Part shown: positions 36,353-42,731 of the stretch, in pieces
Layout: every line of letters starts with the position of its first letter
Numbering within the stretch: the first letter of the stretch is position 1
Notes under the pieces: generated by a model
What the model was told of the DNA's origin: nothing
The model's database searches: none
Seen by the model: only the letters and a program-made list of their open reading frames with translations
Program-made: the position numbers and the translations under genes
Origin: a virus
DNA: 64,000 nucleotides
IMG/VR virus record: IMGVR_UViG_3300007515_000003
Location: 1-64,000 of that record
Direction: 5' to 3' (one strand)

Positions 36353-36381
36353 TTGACAAATGGCTCTTTCTGTGGTATCTT
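36353..36381 (+). promoter_or_regulatory. leaderless promoter TTGACA-N17-TATCTT
   Basis: Six bases to the ATG at 36388. Upstream sequence shared with the promoters at 39182 and 40183. Confidence 0.75.
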
Positions 36382-36387
36382 ATAGGT

Positions 36388-36804
36388 ATGAATAACAATA
36401 AGAACATAAACCTAGATGTGTTGAAGATAGTACTGGATGCAACCACTCCAGCCAACCTTGCGAAGATAAATGTTTCGGGTGACTTCAATCTAGTACCAAC
36501 GCCATTGACTCGTGACCAAGCCTGTGCAGCTAAGCGTATGCACGCACGCTGGCAAGCTCACACTACTGGCAACACCTATGTGCTTTATGTTCAGAACAGA
36601 ACTTGCGACCATGCCTTTAGGGTAGTAGGTCACGGCAAGAACCCTTGGCAGGCTGTGCTACGCTACTACAAGGGTCTTGATAACAAGGGCAGTTGGATAT
36701 GGCAATGCACTAAGGTGGTTGCAGTATACTCTTGCGTATGTGACAAGTCCACTCAGGCAGGCGATCTGCTCGCTGGTCAAGCTCAAGACAGAGCTCCTTG
36801 GTAG
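36388..36804 (+). CDS. unknown 138-residue protein
   Basis: Begins MNNNKNINLDVLKIVLDA; the middle has an aromatic, Cys-containing beta-like region (TYVLYVQNRTCDHAFRVVGH). Start fixed by the leaderless promoter; an upstream in-frame extension would read through the promoter. Family not recognised. Confidence 0.75.
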   Translation: MNNNKNINLDVLKIVLDATTPANLAKINVSGDFNLVPTPLTRDQACAAKRMHARWQAHTTGNTYVLYVQNRTCDHAFRVVGHGKNPWQAVLRYYKGLDNKGSWIWQCTKVVAVYSCVCDKSTQAGDLLAGQAQDRAPW

Positions 36805-36805
36805 T

Positions 36806-36854
36806 CAAGGACTTACGCCACCGGCCCCCTCCGGGCGGGCCCCCTATGTCCTTG
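36806..36854. repeat. GC-cored inverted repeat R3
   Basis: Arms CAAGGACTTACG and CCTATGTCCTTG with a 25-base core of C and G runs. The right arm is followed by an arm-like word (CAGCAGGTTACAG). Confidence 0.75.
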
Positions 36855-37126
36855 GTGCTCAGCAGGTTACAGTTTTTTAACGAAAAATATCTCCCTAAGT
36901 ACTTGATGCTCTGTTAGTTACGCATAAAAAAAAGTCGAGATGAGATTTTTTCCGCAATTACATAAAAAAAAGTTAAAAAAAAATGCATTTTCTTCTCGCT
37001 GATAATCAACAACTTAGGACAATAATCTTCTCTTTTGAAAAAAAAGCTCGTCTTTTCGTCAAATTCTGTCATAATGGGAACCATAGACAATCGAGAAAGA
37101 CTTTAACCCAAAAACCAAAAAAAATT
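36855..37126 (+). other. A-rich regulatory region without a gene
   Basis: Contains TTACGCATAAAAAAAAGTCG at 36918, also found at 35240, then oligo-A tracts and the GCTCGT-N18-CATAAT promoter. The whole stretch is a diverged copy of 35161-35399. No coding frame is supported. Confidence 0.6.
37046..37075 (+). promoter_or_regulatory. promoter GCTCGT-N18-CATAAT with a leader
   Basis: Same boxes and spacing as 35370-35399, but here about 45 bases of leader follow, including ACAATCGAGAAAG (37087-37099), a word shared with other leaders. Confidence 0.5.
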
Positions 37127-37360
37127 ATGCACGGCATTACAATACTAATTCACGAATTCAACTCCTTTGTTTCTGTCAAGATTCTAGATGGAGGCTTGTT
37201 TCCACGAGTCCGCACAACTGGACGCCTTGACGGATTGTACAAGATTCTCAAAAATGAGCTTGCCCACTTCAAGGAAATGGGAATCGAAGTTTCCTTCGCT
37301 CGAAAGAACGCAGGAAAGTTTGGCGGTATCAAATGGAAAGACATTGCGAAACTTCGCTAA
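37127..37360 (+). CDS. unknown 77-residue basic protein
   Basis: MHGITILIHEFNSFVSVKIL... with a basic C-terminal half. Start context AAAATTATG. No recognised family. First gene of a three-gene cassette. Confidence 0.7.
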   Translation: MHGITILIHEFNSFVSVKILDGGLFPRVRTTGRLDGLYKILKNELAHFKEMGIEVSFARKNAGKFGGIKWKDIAKLR

Positions 37361-37368
37361 AAAAACCC

Positions 37369-37397
37369 TTGACAAAAACCACTTTTTAGAATAAAAT
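37369..37397 (+). promoter_or_regulatory. promoter TTGACA-N17-TAAAAT
   Basis: Eleven bases to the ATG at 37409, so a leader of about 5 bases is predicted. Confidence 0.7.
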
Positions 37398-37408
37398 AAT
37401 AGAATAAA

Positions 37409-37663
37409 ATGATAGAAATTACATACATCCTCCACAATCTAGATCGAGATGGCAATCGTTTAGACATTAAAAACCAACTCTTGCGAAAAGATATGTTTGA
37501 GAACGAGCAAGCTTGCTTTGATGCTTGGGCTTACTTAAAAGATCGAACAGAAGTTGAGATTCGCTCGACTAGAGAATTGACCCAAGAAGAGGTTGACCTT
37601 AAAGTCGCAACCGCTCGCAGAATTGCCTCCGATTATCGCCCCGGCGTTTATAACGGAGATTAA
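37409..37663 (+). CDS. unknown 84-residue protein
   Basis: MIEITYILHNLDRDGNRLDI... Mixed charge, one helix-rich segment (TQEEVDLKVATARRIA). Own promoter. Unknown function. Confidence 0.7.
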   Translation: MIEITYILHNLDRDGNRLDIKNQLLRKDMFENEQACFDAWAYLKDRTEVEIRSTRELTQEEVDLKVATARRIASDYRPGVYNGD

Positions 37664-37671
37664 ACAAACTA

Positions 37672-37758
37672 ATGACTGATCTAATCATAATGTTGCTCGC
37701 CTTGCTTGTGGTCACCAATCTGTGGTGTTGCTTGGTTTGGCTGATATCGGGTTCCTAA
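37672..37758 (+). CDS. tiny single-span membrane peptide (MTDLIIMLLALLVV...)
   Basis: 28 residues with one hydrophobic helix containing Cys-Cys. Last gene before repeat R4, 8 bases after the upstream stop. Confidence 0.6.
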   Translation: MTDLIIMLLALLVVTNLWCCLVWLISGS

Positions 37759-37770
37759 GCCCCTAATAAC

Positions 37771-37817
37771 CAAAGACTTACGCGCCGGCGGCGTCCCCCC
37801 GTCTCCGTAAGTCCTTG
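37771..37817. repeat. GC-cored inverted repeat R4
   Basis: Arms CAAAGACTTACG and CGTAAGTCCTTG; core CGCCGGCGGCG plus a C-run. It lies 133 bases before the next ATG. Confidence 0.8.
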
Positions 37818-37868
37818 AATGGCAATAGGTTACAGAGTAAAAAAAGTGAAAAAAAGTGAAAAAAAAAC

Positions 37869-37897
37869 TTGACTTTCTCTGCTTTCTGTGCTATTGT
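37869..37897 (+). promoter_or_regulatory. leaderless promoter TTGACT-N17-TATTGT
   Basis: Six bases to the ATG at 37904. Preceded by repeated AAAAAAAGTGA. Confidence 0.75.
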
Positions 37898-37903
37898 ATA
37901 GGT

Positions 37904-38083
37904 ATGATTAAGATTGAAAAAGACGATATCGTTCTCGACCGTTTCGGCGGTTTGTTTGTTGTGCTTGGCACAATCCAAAGCGGAGAGCTTGCAGAAGTTC
38001 GCCGTTGGGGAAGTTCCCAAATCTTTCACCTTGTCGTCGGCGACTTCGGCGACTCTCGTGGGCTTCGTAAAGTCGTGCAATAA
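37904..38083 (+). CDS. small protein related to the product at 39217
   Basis: 59 residues. MIKIEKDDIVLDRFGGLFVV parallels MIKNKDVVVDRRGRIFQVV at 39217: a beta-rich SH3-like layout. Unknown function. Start set by the leaderless promoter. Confidence 0.75.
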   Translation: MIKIEKDDIVLDRFGGLFVVLGTIQSGELAEVRRWGSSQIFHLVVGDFGDSRGLRKVVQ

Positions 38084-38120
38084 GGCACAAACAAAAGTAG
38101 AATAATGCAAAAGAAAAAGC

Positions 38121-38149
38121 TTGCAATTATCGCAAAACTGGTTTAGTAT
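38121..38149 (+). promoter_or_regulatory. leaderless promoter TTGCAA-N17-TAGTAT
   Basis: Six bases to the ATG at 38156. The -35 is weaker than the TTGACA type. Confidence 0.65.
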
Positions 38150-38155
38150 ATAGGT

Positions 38156-38431
38156 ATGATTAAGATAAAAAAAGACTTCTGGACACAGAAAAATGTCCCC
38201 ATGATTCACTTTCGCCAAGCGAAAATCCAAATGACCCTTGCCAATGGCGATAAGCTTGGCACGGTTCAAACTTTGCCGTTCCAAAAGAACGCACCAAGCA
38301 AAGGGCAATGGTTCGCCAAGGTTTCTGATGTTTGGGATGTCGCAGACATTTCTTTCCGTGATCTTGGCGTACAGTCTTGCGTTGCTCCAAAAGGTCACAT
38401 CGCTTGGAATCTCGTAGGAAAGGGAGTTTAA
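38156..38431 (+). CDS. unknown 91-residue protein
   Basis: MIKIKKDFWTQKNVPMIHF..., with WFAKVSDVWDVADISFRDLG near the C-terminus. Its TAA overlaps the next ATG (TAATG). Family not recognised. Confidence 0.75.
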   Translation: MIKIKKDFWTQKNVPMIHFRQAKIQMTLANGDKLGTVQTLPFQKNAPSKGQWFAKVSDVWDVADISFRDLGVQSCVAPKGHIAWNLVGKGV

Positions 38432-38661
38432 TGTTAAAAAGATTCTTTTTTCAAACTCTTTTACGAACTCGCTACTTTGTGGGCTTTTCAAAGGTGAAAT
38501 ACTTTTGGAGCTTAAAATCTGCCGAGGACTTCGCAAGAAATTGCAAAGATCTTGGAAAAACAACTGTCTGGCGTAAAGATCACAAAAGAATGTTTACTCA
38601 CAACAATCTTGTCGATTACTCACTCCACGAGGACGCAAAAAACTTTTCAACCTATCACTAA
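38431..38661 (+). CDS. unknown 76-residue basic protein
   Basis: MLKRFFFQTLLRTRYFVGFS... Basic and aromatic. A Shine-Dalgarno AGGGAG precedes the ATG and the start overlaps the upstream stop. Unknown function. Confidence 0.7.
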   Translation: MLKRFFFQTLLRTRYFVGFSKVKYFWSLKSAEDFARNCKDLGKTTVWRKDHKRMFTHNNLVDYSLHEDAKNFSTYH

Positions 38662-38669
38662 AAAAACGC

Positions 38670-38698
38670 TTGACAAAAACGCAAAAATCTGACAAAAT
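38670..38698 (+). promoter_or_regulatory. leaderless promoter TTGACA-N17-CAAAAT
   Basis: Six bases to the ATG at 38705. Confidence 0.7.
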
Positions 38699-38704
38699 AA
38701 AAGC

Positions 38705-38875
38705 ATGATTAGAATAATTCAAAACCCAAATCTCAAAAACTGGTTTTCTCTCATTAGTGGCGAAACGCTACTTGACCAAATCAAGGGAAAAGCTAACGCA
38801 TTGAAAATCGCTCGCAAGATTGCAAGAGCCGAAGGCAAAATGATTTCCGAAGAGTTTAACGCAAACAAAAAATAG
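38705..38875 (+). CDS. unknown 56-residue protein
   Basis: MIRIIQNPNLKNWFSLISGE..., then a basic helix. Start set by the leaderless promoter. Two bases separate it from the next gene. Confidence 0.65.
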   Translation: MIRIIQNPNLKNWFSLISGETLLDQIKGKANALKIARKIARAEGKMISEEFNANKK

Positions 38876-38877
38876 AA

Positions 38878-39075
38878 ATGTACATTCCACAAACTCCAGC
38901 ACTAATTGATGCAAAAATTGCACAAAAGAAAAAAGCCCTTTCCGAGTGGAAGGAAAAACTGAATAAGTCACGCAAACAGTCGTTTCTTGTAGCTAGAGCC
39001 TTGCAGGTCAAAACGCTAGAAGAAGAACTGCAAACACTGCGAGCGGTTCGAGCGGTACGGCTCACAAGGTGCTAA
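38878..39075 (+). CDS. basic coiled-coil protein
   Basis: 65 residues, Lys/Arg-rich with heptads (LEEELQTLRAVRAVRL). Last gene before repeat R5. Unknown function. Confidence 0.65.
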   Translation: MYIPQTPALIDAKIAQKKKALSEWKEKLNKSRKQSFLVARALQVKTLEEELQTLRAVRAVRLTRC

Positions 39076-39079
39076 TAGT

Positions 39080-39126
39080 CAACGACTTACGCGCCGGCGG
39101 GCCCCCGGCGTTAGCGTAACTCATTG
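39080..39126. repeat. GC-cored inverted repeat R5
   Basis: Arms CAACGACTTACG and CGTAACTCATTG; core CGCCGGCGGGCCCCCGGCG. The core is nearly identical to R6, and the left arm is 137 bases before the ATG at 39217. Confidence 0.85.
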
Positions 39127-39181
39127 AAGACCAAGGAGTTAACGTGAGAGAATCGTGCAAAACATTAGTTGAAAGTTAGCC

Positions 39182-39210
39182 TTGACAAACAGGTGTTTCT
39201 GTGGTATAGT
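39182..39210 (+). promoter_or_regulatory. leaderless promoter TTGACA-N17-TATAGT
   Basis: Six bases to the ATG at 39217. Part of the 137-base repeat-promoter unit. Confidence 0.75.
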
Positions 39211-39216
39211 ATAGGT

Positions 39217-39390
39217 ATGATTAAAAACAAAGATGTAGTAGTAGACCGCAGAGGTCGCATTTTTCAAGTTGTCGATGCAGACTTTAAGACTGACCGACTA
39301 GGCAAACAAATCCTTTGCCGTTTGTACCGTTCGCAAAAGCGTTTCGCTTTCATGCCTTGGCAGGTAAAAAAGCATCCGTTTTTCTCTTGA
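39217..39390 (+). CDS. small basic protein, paralog of 37904 product
   Basis: 57 residues, beta-rich, basic, same opening pattern as the product at 37904. Start set by the promoter. Unknown function. Confidence 0.75.
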   Translation: MIKNKDVVVDRRGRIFQVVDADFKTDRLGKQILCRLYRSQKRFAFMPWQVKKHPFFS

Positions 39391-39409
39391 AAATAATTGA
39401 AAAAAAAAC

Positions 39410-39438
39410 TTGACTTTTCCTTAAAAATAGATTAAATT
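39410..39438 (+). promoter_or_regulatory. leaderless promoter TTGACT-N17-TAAATT
   Basis: Six bases to the ATG at 39445. Confidence 0.7.
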
Positions 39439-39444
39439 GTAGAT

Positions 39445-39744
39445 ATGAAAATTGAAAAAGACCTCTCTCACATCGCCGAAGCTGTCGCTTTGGCTAACGC
39501 CAACGGAAACAAAGTTTCCGACCAGTTCGCTGACTTGCTCGCCGACCTACAAGGTCAAAAGCTTGCCGAAGACTTTACGGTTGAGCATGGAACGCAACAC
39601 GCTTCAGATGATGAAGTGAAAGCCGAGTTCGTTTCTCTCGATGCAGTTGAAAATGACAACGAAGACGACGATTTCGACAATGATGAAAACCTCGTTGACA
39701 TGAGTCAAATCTCTGGCTCGATGCGTGAAATCTTTGGAGAGTAA
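39445..39744 (+). CDS. acidic small protein, copy B
   Basis: 99 residues. Residues 24-72 nearly match copy A at 35406 (FADLLADLQGQKLAEDFTVE conserved), while the acidic tail has diverged. Copies A and B use different promoters. A gene duplication within this arm. Confidence 0.8.
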   Translation: MKIEKDLSHIAEAVALANANGNKVSDQFADLLADLQGQKLAEDFTVEHGTQHASDDEVKAEFVSLDAVENDNEDDDFDNDENLVDMSQISGSMREIFGE

Positions 39745-39751
39745 AAAAATT

Positions 39752-40087
39752 ATGAGAAAAGTCACAGAACAAATCAAGCAAGCCTTTGAGCAAGGCGAAT
39801 CTAAAAAAGTCGGAAACACCGAGACGGATGGAACAAGCGTTTTCTTGCATGGGAATGAAATTGTTCGCCGTGATGTGAGCGGTTTGGTCTTTGCTACGCT
39901 CGCAGGTTGGAACACTCCAACCACGAGAGAAAGAGTCAACGGAATCACAGGAATGGGCTTTCATCAGGTCAACCATCAGGCTTGCCTAAATGGTGAACCG
40001 ATTGACTCATCCGACTGGTTCGTCAAGACTGCTCAAGGTGATTCGCAAGCGTTGCCACCACCGCCTAAGTCACTGACTGTCAGCTAG
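39752..40087 (+). CDS. unknown 111-residue protein
   Basis: MRKVTEQIKQAFEQGESKKV..., with LHGNEIVRRDVSGLVFATLA GWNTPTTRERVNG. The pattern (HGNxI, then WNTPTTRERVN) is seen in small phage proteins of unknown role. Start context AAAAAAATTATG. Last gene before R6. Confidence 0.7.
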   Translation: MRKVTEQIKQAFEQGESKKVGNTETDGTSVFLHGNEIVRRDVSGLVFATLAGWNTPTTRERVNGITGMGFHQVNHQACLNGEPIDSSDWFVKTAQGDSQALPPPPKSLTVS

Positions 40088-40127
40088 TTACGGGCCGGCG
40101 GGCCCCCGGCGTTAGCGTAACTCATTG
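40081..40127. repeat. GC-cored inverted repeat R6
   Basis: Arms CAGCTAGTTACG and CGTAACTCATTG; the core differs from R5 by one base at its start. It overlaps the last codons of the upstream gene. Left arm 137 bases before the ATG at 40218. Confidence 0.85.
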
Positions 40128-40182
40128 AAAACCAAGGAGTTAGCGCGAGAGAATTGTGCAAAACGTTAAGCGAATCTTAGCC

Positions 40183-40211
40183 TTGACAAAAGGGCTTTTC
40201 TGTGGTATTGT
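40183..40211 (+). promoter_or_regulatory. leaderless promoter TTGACA-N17-TATTGT
   Basis: Six bases to the ATG at 40218. Confidence 0.75.
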
Positions 40212-40217
40212 ATAGGT

Positions 40218-40718
40218 ATGATTAAGAGAAAAACTAAAGCTTTCGTTTTTGACTTTGACGACACTCTTGCGTTCACCGATGCAAGAGTTCATGTGCTGAG
40301 TCGGTTCAAGAGTCAAGTGGTCGCAAGCTTGACCCCTAAACAGTTCAATGATGTAAAATTAAAGGAAGGCGAAAGCTTCGACTTCTCAGACTTCGACAGG
40401 GCAAGCTTTATCCGTGACGGCAAACCAAGCAAGCTAATTGACTTGGCAAAAGATGTTTTTGAAGAAGGGCATTCTGTGTTTATCTTAACTGCTCGCAACG
40501 ATTGCGTTTCTTCTGCGATTGCTGAATGGCTTACAGACTTCGGCATTGTTGCCAGAGAAGTCCATTGCGTAGGCGAAAAAGATACAGACATTGCAAAAGC
40601 AAAAAGACAAGTCTTGCTTGCAATCATTGAAAACTTTGACAAGGTTTGGTTTTTCGATGATGATGCTCGAAACATTGAGCTTGCCCAAGAGCTAAACCTT
40701 AAAGCTAAAAAAGTGTAA
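40218..40718 (+). CDS. HAD-family phosphatase
   Basis: 166 residues. HAD motif I FDFDDTL (residues 11-17), motif II/III around ILTAR and the Lys in the KAKRQ helix, and acidic motif IV FFDDDARNI. It would be a small phosphohydrolase, perhaps acting on a nucleotide or on nucleic-acid ends as T4 Pnkp-type phosphatases do, but the substrate is unknown. Confidence 0.8.
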   Translation: MIKRKTKAFVFDFDDTLAFTDARVHVLSRFKSQVVASLTPKQFNDVKLKEGESFDFSDFDRASFIRDGKPSKLIDLAKDVFEEGHSVFILTARNDCVSSAIAEWLTDFGIVAREVHCVGEKDTDIAKAKRQVLLAIIENFDKVWFFDDDARNIELAQELNLKAKKV

Positions 40719-40726
40719 AAATTACC

Positions 40727-40849
40727 ATGAATAAAACAAAACTTGCAAAGATAATGAAAGCCAAAGGCAAAAAGAATGTTTTCGCTAAACTGATAGAAAT
40801 GCAAAAAAAGTTACAGAAAAGGCTTGACAAAAATCAGAAAAAAGACTAG
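40727..40849 (+). CDS. basic 40-residue protein with a promoter inside its 3' end
   Basis: MNKTKLAKIMKAKGKKNVFA..., strongly basic. Its last codons contain TTGACA and most of the next -10 box, so promoter and coding sequence are shared. Unknown function. Confidence 0.55.
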   Translation: MNKTKLAKIMKAKGKKNVFAKLIEMQKKLQKRLDKNQKKD

Positions 40850-40852
40850 TAT
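40824..40852 (+). promoter_or_regulatory. leaderless promoter TTGACA-N17-TAGTAT
   Basis: Six bases to the ATG at 40859. Nested in the 3' end of the upstream gene. Confidence 0.7.
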
Positions 40853-40858
40853 AGAGGC

Positions 40859-41023
40859 ATGATTAAACAAGAAATCGAAAGACTCGTTTCCGTTTTGCAG
40901 GCATTGACCTTGCAAAAGTTGGAAGCAATTAGAAACGGCAAGCAAAGAGAAGCTTTGCAAATCCAATCGGTGCAGGTTGACATCGACAACAAAATCCAAG
41001 ACCTAGAAAGGCAACTTTCTTAA
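40859..41023 (+). CDS. 54-residue coiled-coil protein
   Basis: MIKQEIERLVSVLQALTLQK..., a continuous amphipathic helix. TAATG overlap with the next gene. Unknown function. Confidence 0.65.
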   Translation: MIKQEIERLVSVLQALTLQKLEAIRNGKQREALQIQSVQVDIDNKIQDLERQLS

Positions 41024-41103
41024 TGGAAATTGGAATCATTTTACTCGTTACCTTTTGCCTCGCAGGCTTGAGGGAAGCAATAAGCCCAACACTGAAAAAA
41101 TAA
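41023..41103 (+). CDS. tiny single-span membrane peptide (MEIGIILLVTFCLAG...)
   Basis: 26 residues with one hydrophobic helix. Resembles the peptide at 50030 (MELGIIILIGICFG). Coupled by TAATG upstream and abutting the next ATG. Confidence 0.6.
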   Translation: MEIGIILLVTFCLAGLREAISPTLKK

Positions 41104-41367
41104 ATGAAACACTTTGAAATCTTAAAAGTCGGAGTTTCGCCAGAAAGGCGTTTCCTTCAAAAAACCATGAGCGGAGCAAATTGGACAAATCAGTGGCACG
41201 CTCACAAGTTTCTCAAGCTAGATGAAGCAAAGCAAGAGGCTGACAGTCACGAGAATGTTGTCATAATCTGGGTTGATGAATCAATCCACAGCGGAGCAAA
41301 TTGGGGCGAAGTAAATCCCGATTGCTCGCCAGACTTCGCTCGCCAGAGAATCGTTTCAACTCAATAA
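41104..41367 (+). CDS. unknown 87-residue protein
   Basis: MKHFEILKVGVSPERRFLQK... contains two SGANW repeats (MSGANWTNQWHAHKF and SIHSGANWGE). No recognised family. Confidence 0.7.
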   Translation: MKHFEILKVGVSPERRFLQKTMSGANWTNQWHAHKFLKLDEAKQEADSHENVVIIWVDESIHSGANWGEVNPDCSPDFARQRIVSTQ

Positions 41368-41376
41368 AATAAACTA

Positions 41377-41487
41377 ATGAGAGAATATAGAAATCTAATC
41401 ATCTGCGGAATCTTATACTGCGCAGTCGCCACGCTAATGGTCGCAGGGTTTTACCTTGGTTGCCTTCTCAGCGTCGCAACTAACTGA
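41377..41487 (+). CDS. tiny membrane peptide (MREYRNLIICGILYC...)
   Basis: 36 residues with a long hydrophobic helix containing three Cys. Last gene before repeat R7. Confidence 0.6.
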   Translation: MREYRNLIICGILYCAVATLMVAGFYLGCLLSVATN

Positions 41488-41491
41488 TTGC

Positions 41492-41538
41492 CAAAGAGTT
41501 ACGCTTGGCCGGGCTCCCCCCTAAGTCATAAGTCGTTG
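41492..41538. repeat. GC-cored inverted repeat R7
   Basis: Arms CAAAGAGTTACG and CATAAGTCGTTG with core CTTGGCCGGGCT plus a C-run. Confidence 0.8.
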
Positions 41539-41679
41539 ATACTCATACTGTTATGACCCAGAATGATTCGAGATGAATATTTGACCCTATTTGGCTTCAA
41601 AAATCAAGTAATTTCTCTATTTCTATTTAATTGATTATCAATAGTTTATAACTATTTTTATTCATTTGTAAAAAAGTGT

Positions 41680-41708
41680 TTGACTCAAAATGAGATTTAG
41701 TCTATTAT
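41680..41708 (+). promoter_or_regulatory. promoter TTGACT-N17-TATTAT
   Basis: Ten bases to the ATG at 41719. It would drive the small ORF, the tmRNA-like RNA and the 106-residue gene as one transcript. The 140 bases upstream are AT-rich without a gene. Confidence 0.7.
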
Positions 41709-41718
41709 AGTAGGCATA

Positions 41719-41868
41719 ATGAAAAACGGAATAAGTCTCACCAAAAAGGAACTTCAAGAAATCATCGACCAAAATGTCGGTGACGCAAACGAGGGTTGTG
41801 TTCAGTCTCAACAGATTGTTGTCCACGCCCAATGGCTATTGGATAGGATTGCCAACCAATGGGGATGA
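41719..41868 (+). CDS. 49-residue protein overlapping the tmRNA-like RNA
   Basis: MKNGISLTKKELQEIIDQNV..., plausible helical protein with a promoter correctly placed. Its last codons and TGA are the first 8 bases of the RNA domain (GGGGATGA). Processing of the RNA would cut this mRNA. Confidence 0.55.
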   Translation: MKNGISLTKKELQEIIDQNVGDANEGCVQSQQIVVHAQWLLDRIANQWG

Positions 41869-41933
41869 TTGGATTCGATTTGCACTGCTTCATCGGGGCA
41901 AAGACTGCGGTTCAACTCCGCACATCTCCACCA
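41861..41933 (+). ncRNA. tmRNA tRNA-like-domain minigene (no tag region)
   Basis: 73 nt. Acceptor stem GGGGATG (41861-41867) pairs with CATCTCC (41923-41929) with G3-U70, the alanine identity pair; discriminator A and an encoded CCA follow (41930-41933). The T arm TGCGG-TTCAACT-CCGCA is perfect. The D side has no D-stem but carries GATTGGATTCGA, matching the universal GGATTCGA of tmRNA 5' ends. A 5-bp stem TTTGC/GCAAA closes a 14-nt loop exactly where a tmRNA would have its long pseudoknot and tag insert. It therefore looks like the aminoacylatable half of tmRNA alone. SmpB binding and charging are predictions. A tRNA is less likely: no D-stem, no regular anticodon arm. Confidence 0.7.
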
Positions 41934-41946
41934 ATTTTTAAGAATT

Positions 41947-42267
41947 ATGAGTAAAAATAAAAACAAAAATATTGCACTAATCGACGAGAAATGGGAAGCA
42001 ATTGGACATTCAATGAACATCTCAAACGAGGCTTGCTCAAGGTTATTCAATGAGGTTTTGATTCCGCTTTCTGGAATGCAAGGCAAATTGAAGTTTGCCA
42101 CAGGCAAAAGTGTGGTCGATGAATCCGTTGACTGCATAGAAAACAAGTCAGTTCGCCGTACAGTTGCCGAAGTCAGAGACGGCATTTCAGGACTCCGTGA
42201 GATAGTCAAAGATATATCTCAAAGTCTCAGAGAGCAATCGGAAAAATACATTCGCGCAAATCCTTAA
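41947..42267 (+). CDS. unknown 106-residue helical protein
   Basis: MSKNKNKNIALIDEKWEAIG..., then helical (VAEVRDGISGLREIVKDISQ). Starts 13 bases after the tmRNA-like RNA, context AAGAATTATG. Last plus-strand gene; the convergent arm begins 118 bases on. Confidence 0.7.
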   Translation: MSKNKNKNIALIDEKWEAIGHSMNISNEACSRLFNEVLIPLSGMQGKLKFATGKSVVDESVDCIENKSVRRTVAEVRDGISGLREIVKDISQSLREQSEKYIRANP

Positions 42268-42271
42268 GCAT

Positions 42272-42319
42272 CAGCGACTTACGCTACAAGGGGGGACCCC
42301 GGCCCGTCGTAAGTCATTG
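42272..42319. repeat. GC-cored inverted repeat R8
   Basis: Arms CAGCGACTTACG and CGTAAGTCATTG; G-run/C-run core. Lies at the junction of the two convergent arms. Confidence 0.8.
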
Positions 42320-42353
42320 ACCTACAACGGGTAACAGGCTAACCAATAATAAA

Positions 42354-42391
42354 ACTATTTAGCTATTTAGTATTTACTATTTAGCTATTTA
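42354..42391. repeat. 16-base direct repeat at the convergence point
   Basis: ACTATTTAGCTATTTA occurs at 42354 and 42376 with 22-base periodicity. The second copy includes the stop of the 42385 gene. It might be a protein-binding site or a weak terminator. Confidence 0.5.
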
Positions 42392-42609
42392 AGTTCCTCA
42401 ATTAGCTCGTCTAATCGCTCATAGTCAAGCCCCGAATCATTCCAAGCAACTCTGTCTGGTGTTTCGGTAGACTCAAAGCAGTCTCGCATTTGACAAGCGA
42501 AGTCATGATAATTCTCGCACTCTCTTGCGAAATTGTAAAGACCTTCGTCATTGCCTATCCATAGGGCGACATTCCAAGTTGCGTGATTTTTCCATCCGTT
42601 ATAACTCAT
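42385..42609 (-). CDS. conserved phage protein, NGWKNHATWNVALWI type
   Basis: 74 residues. The opening NGWKNHATWNVALWIGNDEG is a pattern I recognise from many unrelated phages, always of unknown function. Acidic C-terminus. ATGA overlap with the upstream gene. Confidence 0.75.
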   Translation of the reverse strand: MSYNGWKNHATWNVALWIGNDEGLYNFARECENYHDFACQMRDCFESTETPDRVAWNDSGLDYERLDELIEELK

Positions 42610-42731
42610 AATTTTGATATATCGTGTCCGTGTTGTTCCATGTTTCGCAATGCCTCTTGTCTGGTCATGTTAAAACGACTCATAAGATACATTAGAAGCG
42701 TTGCTCCTGTTAATTCTATTTCATTACTCAT
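42606..42731 (-). CDS. unknown 41-residue protein
   Basis: MSNEIELTGATLLMYLMSRF..., overlapped by genes on both sides (ATGA downstream; 8-base overlap upstream), which supports it as a real small gene. Confidence 0.6.
   Translation of the reverse strand: MSNEIELTGATLLMYLMSRFNMTRQEALRNMEQHGHDISKL

Noticed and set aside
38105-38146. 13-codon frame upstream of 38156
   Set aside because: It overlaps the -35 and -10 boxes of the next gene and is too short to support alone.
41861-41933. attP site matching host ssrA
   Set aside because: An attachment core would normally hold only the 3' end of the gene. Here both the 5' acceptor strand and the 3' end are present and pair with each other, and no integrase is seen. 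It stays a minor alternative.
41861-41933. ordinary tRNA
   Set aside because: The T arm and acceptor fit, but there is no D-stem, and forcing a 17-nt anticodon arm (loop TTCATCG) leaves mismatched stems.
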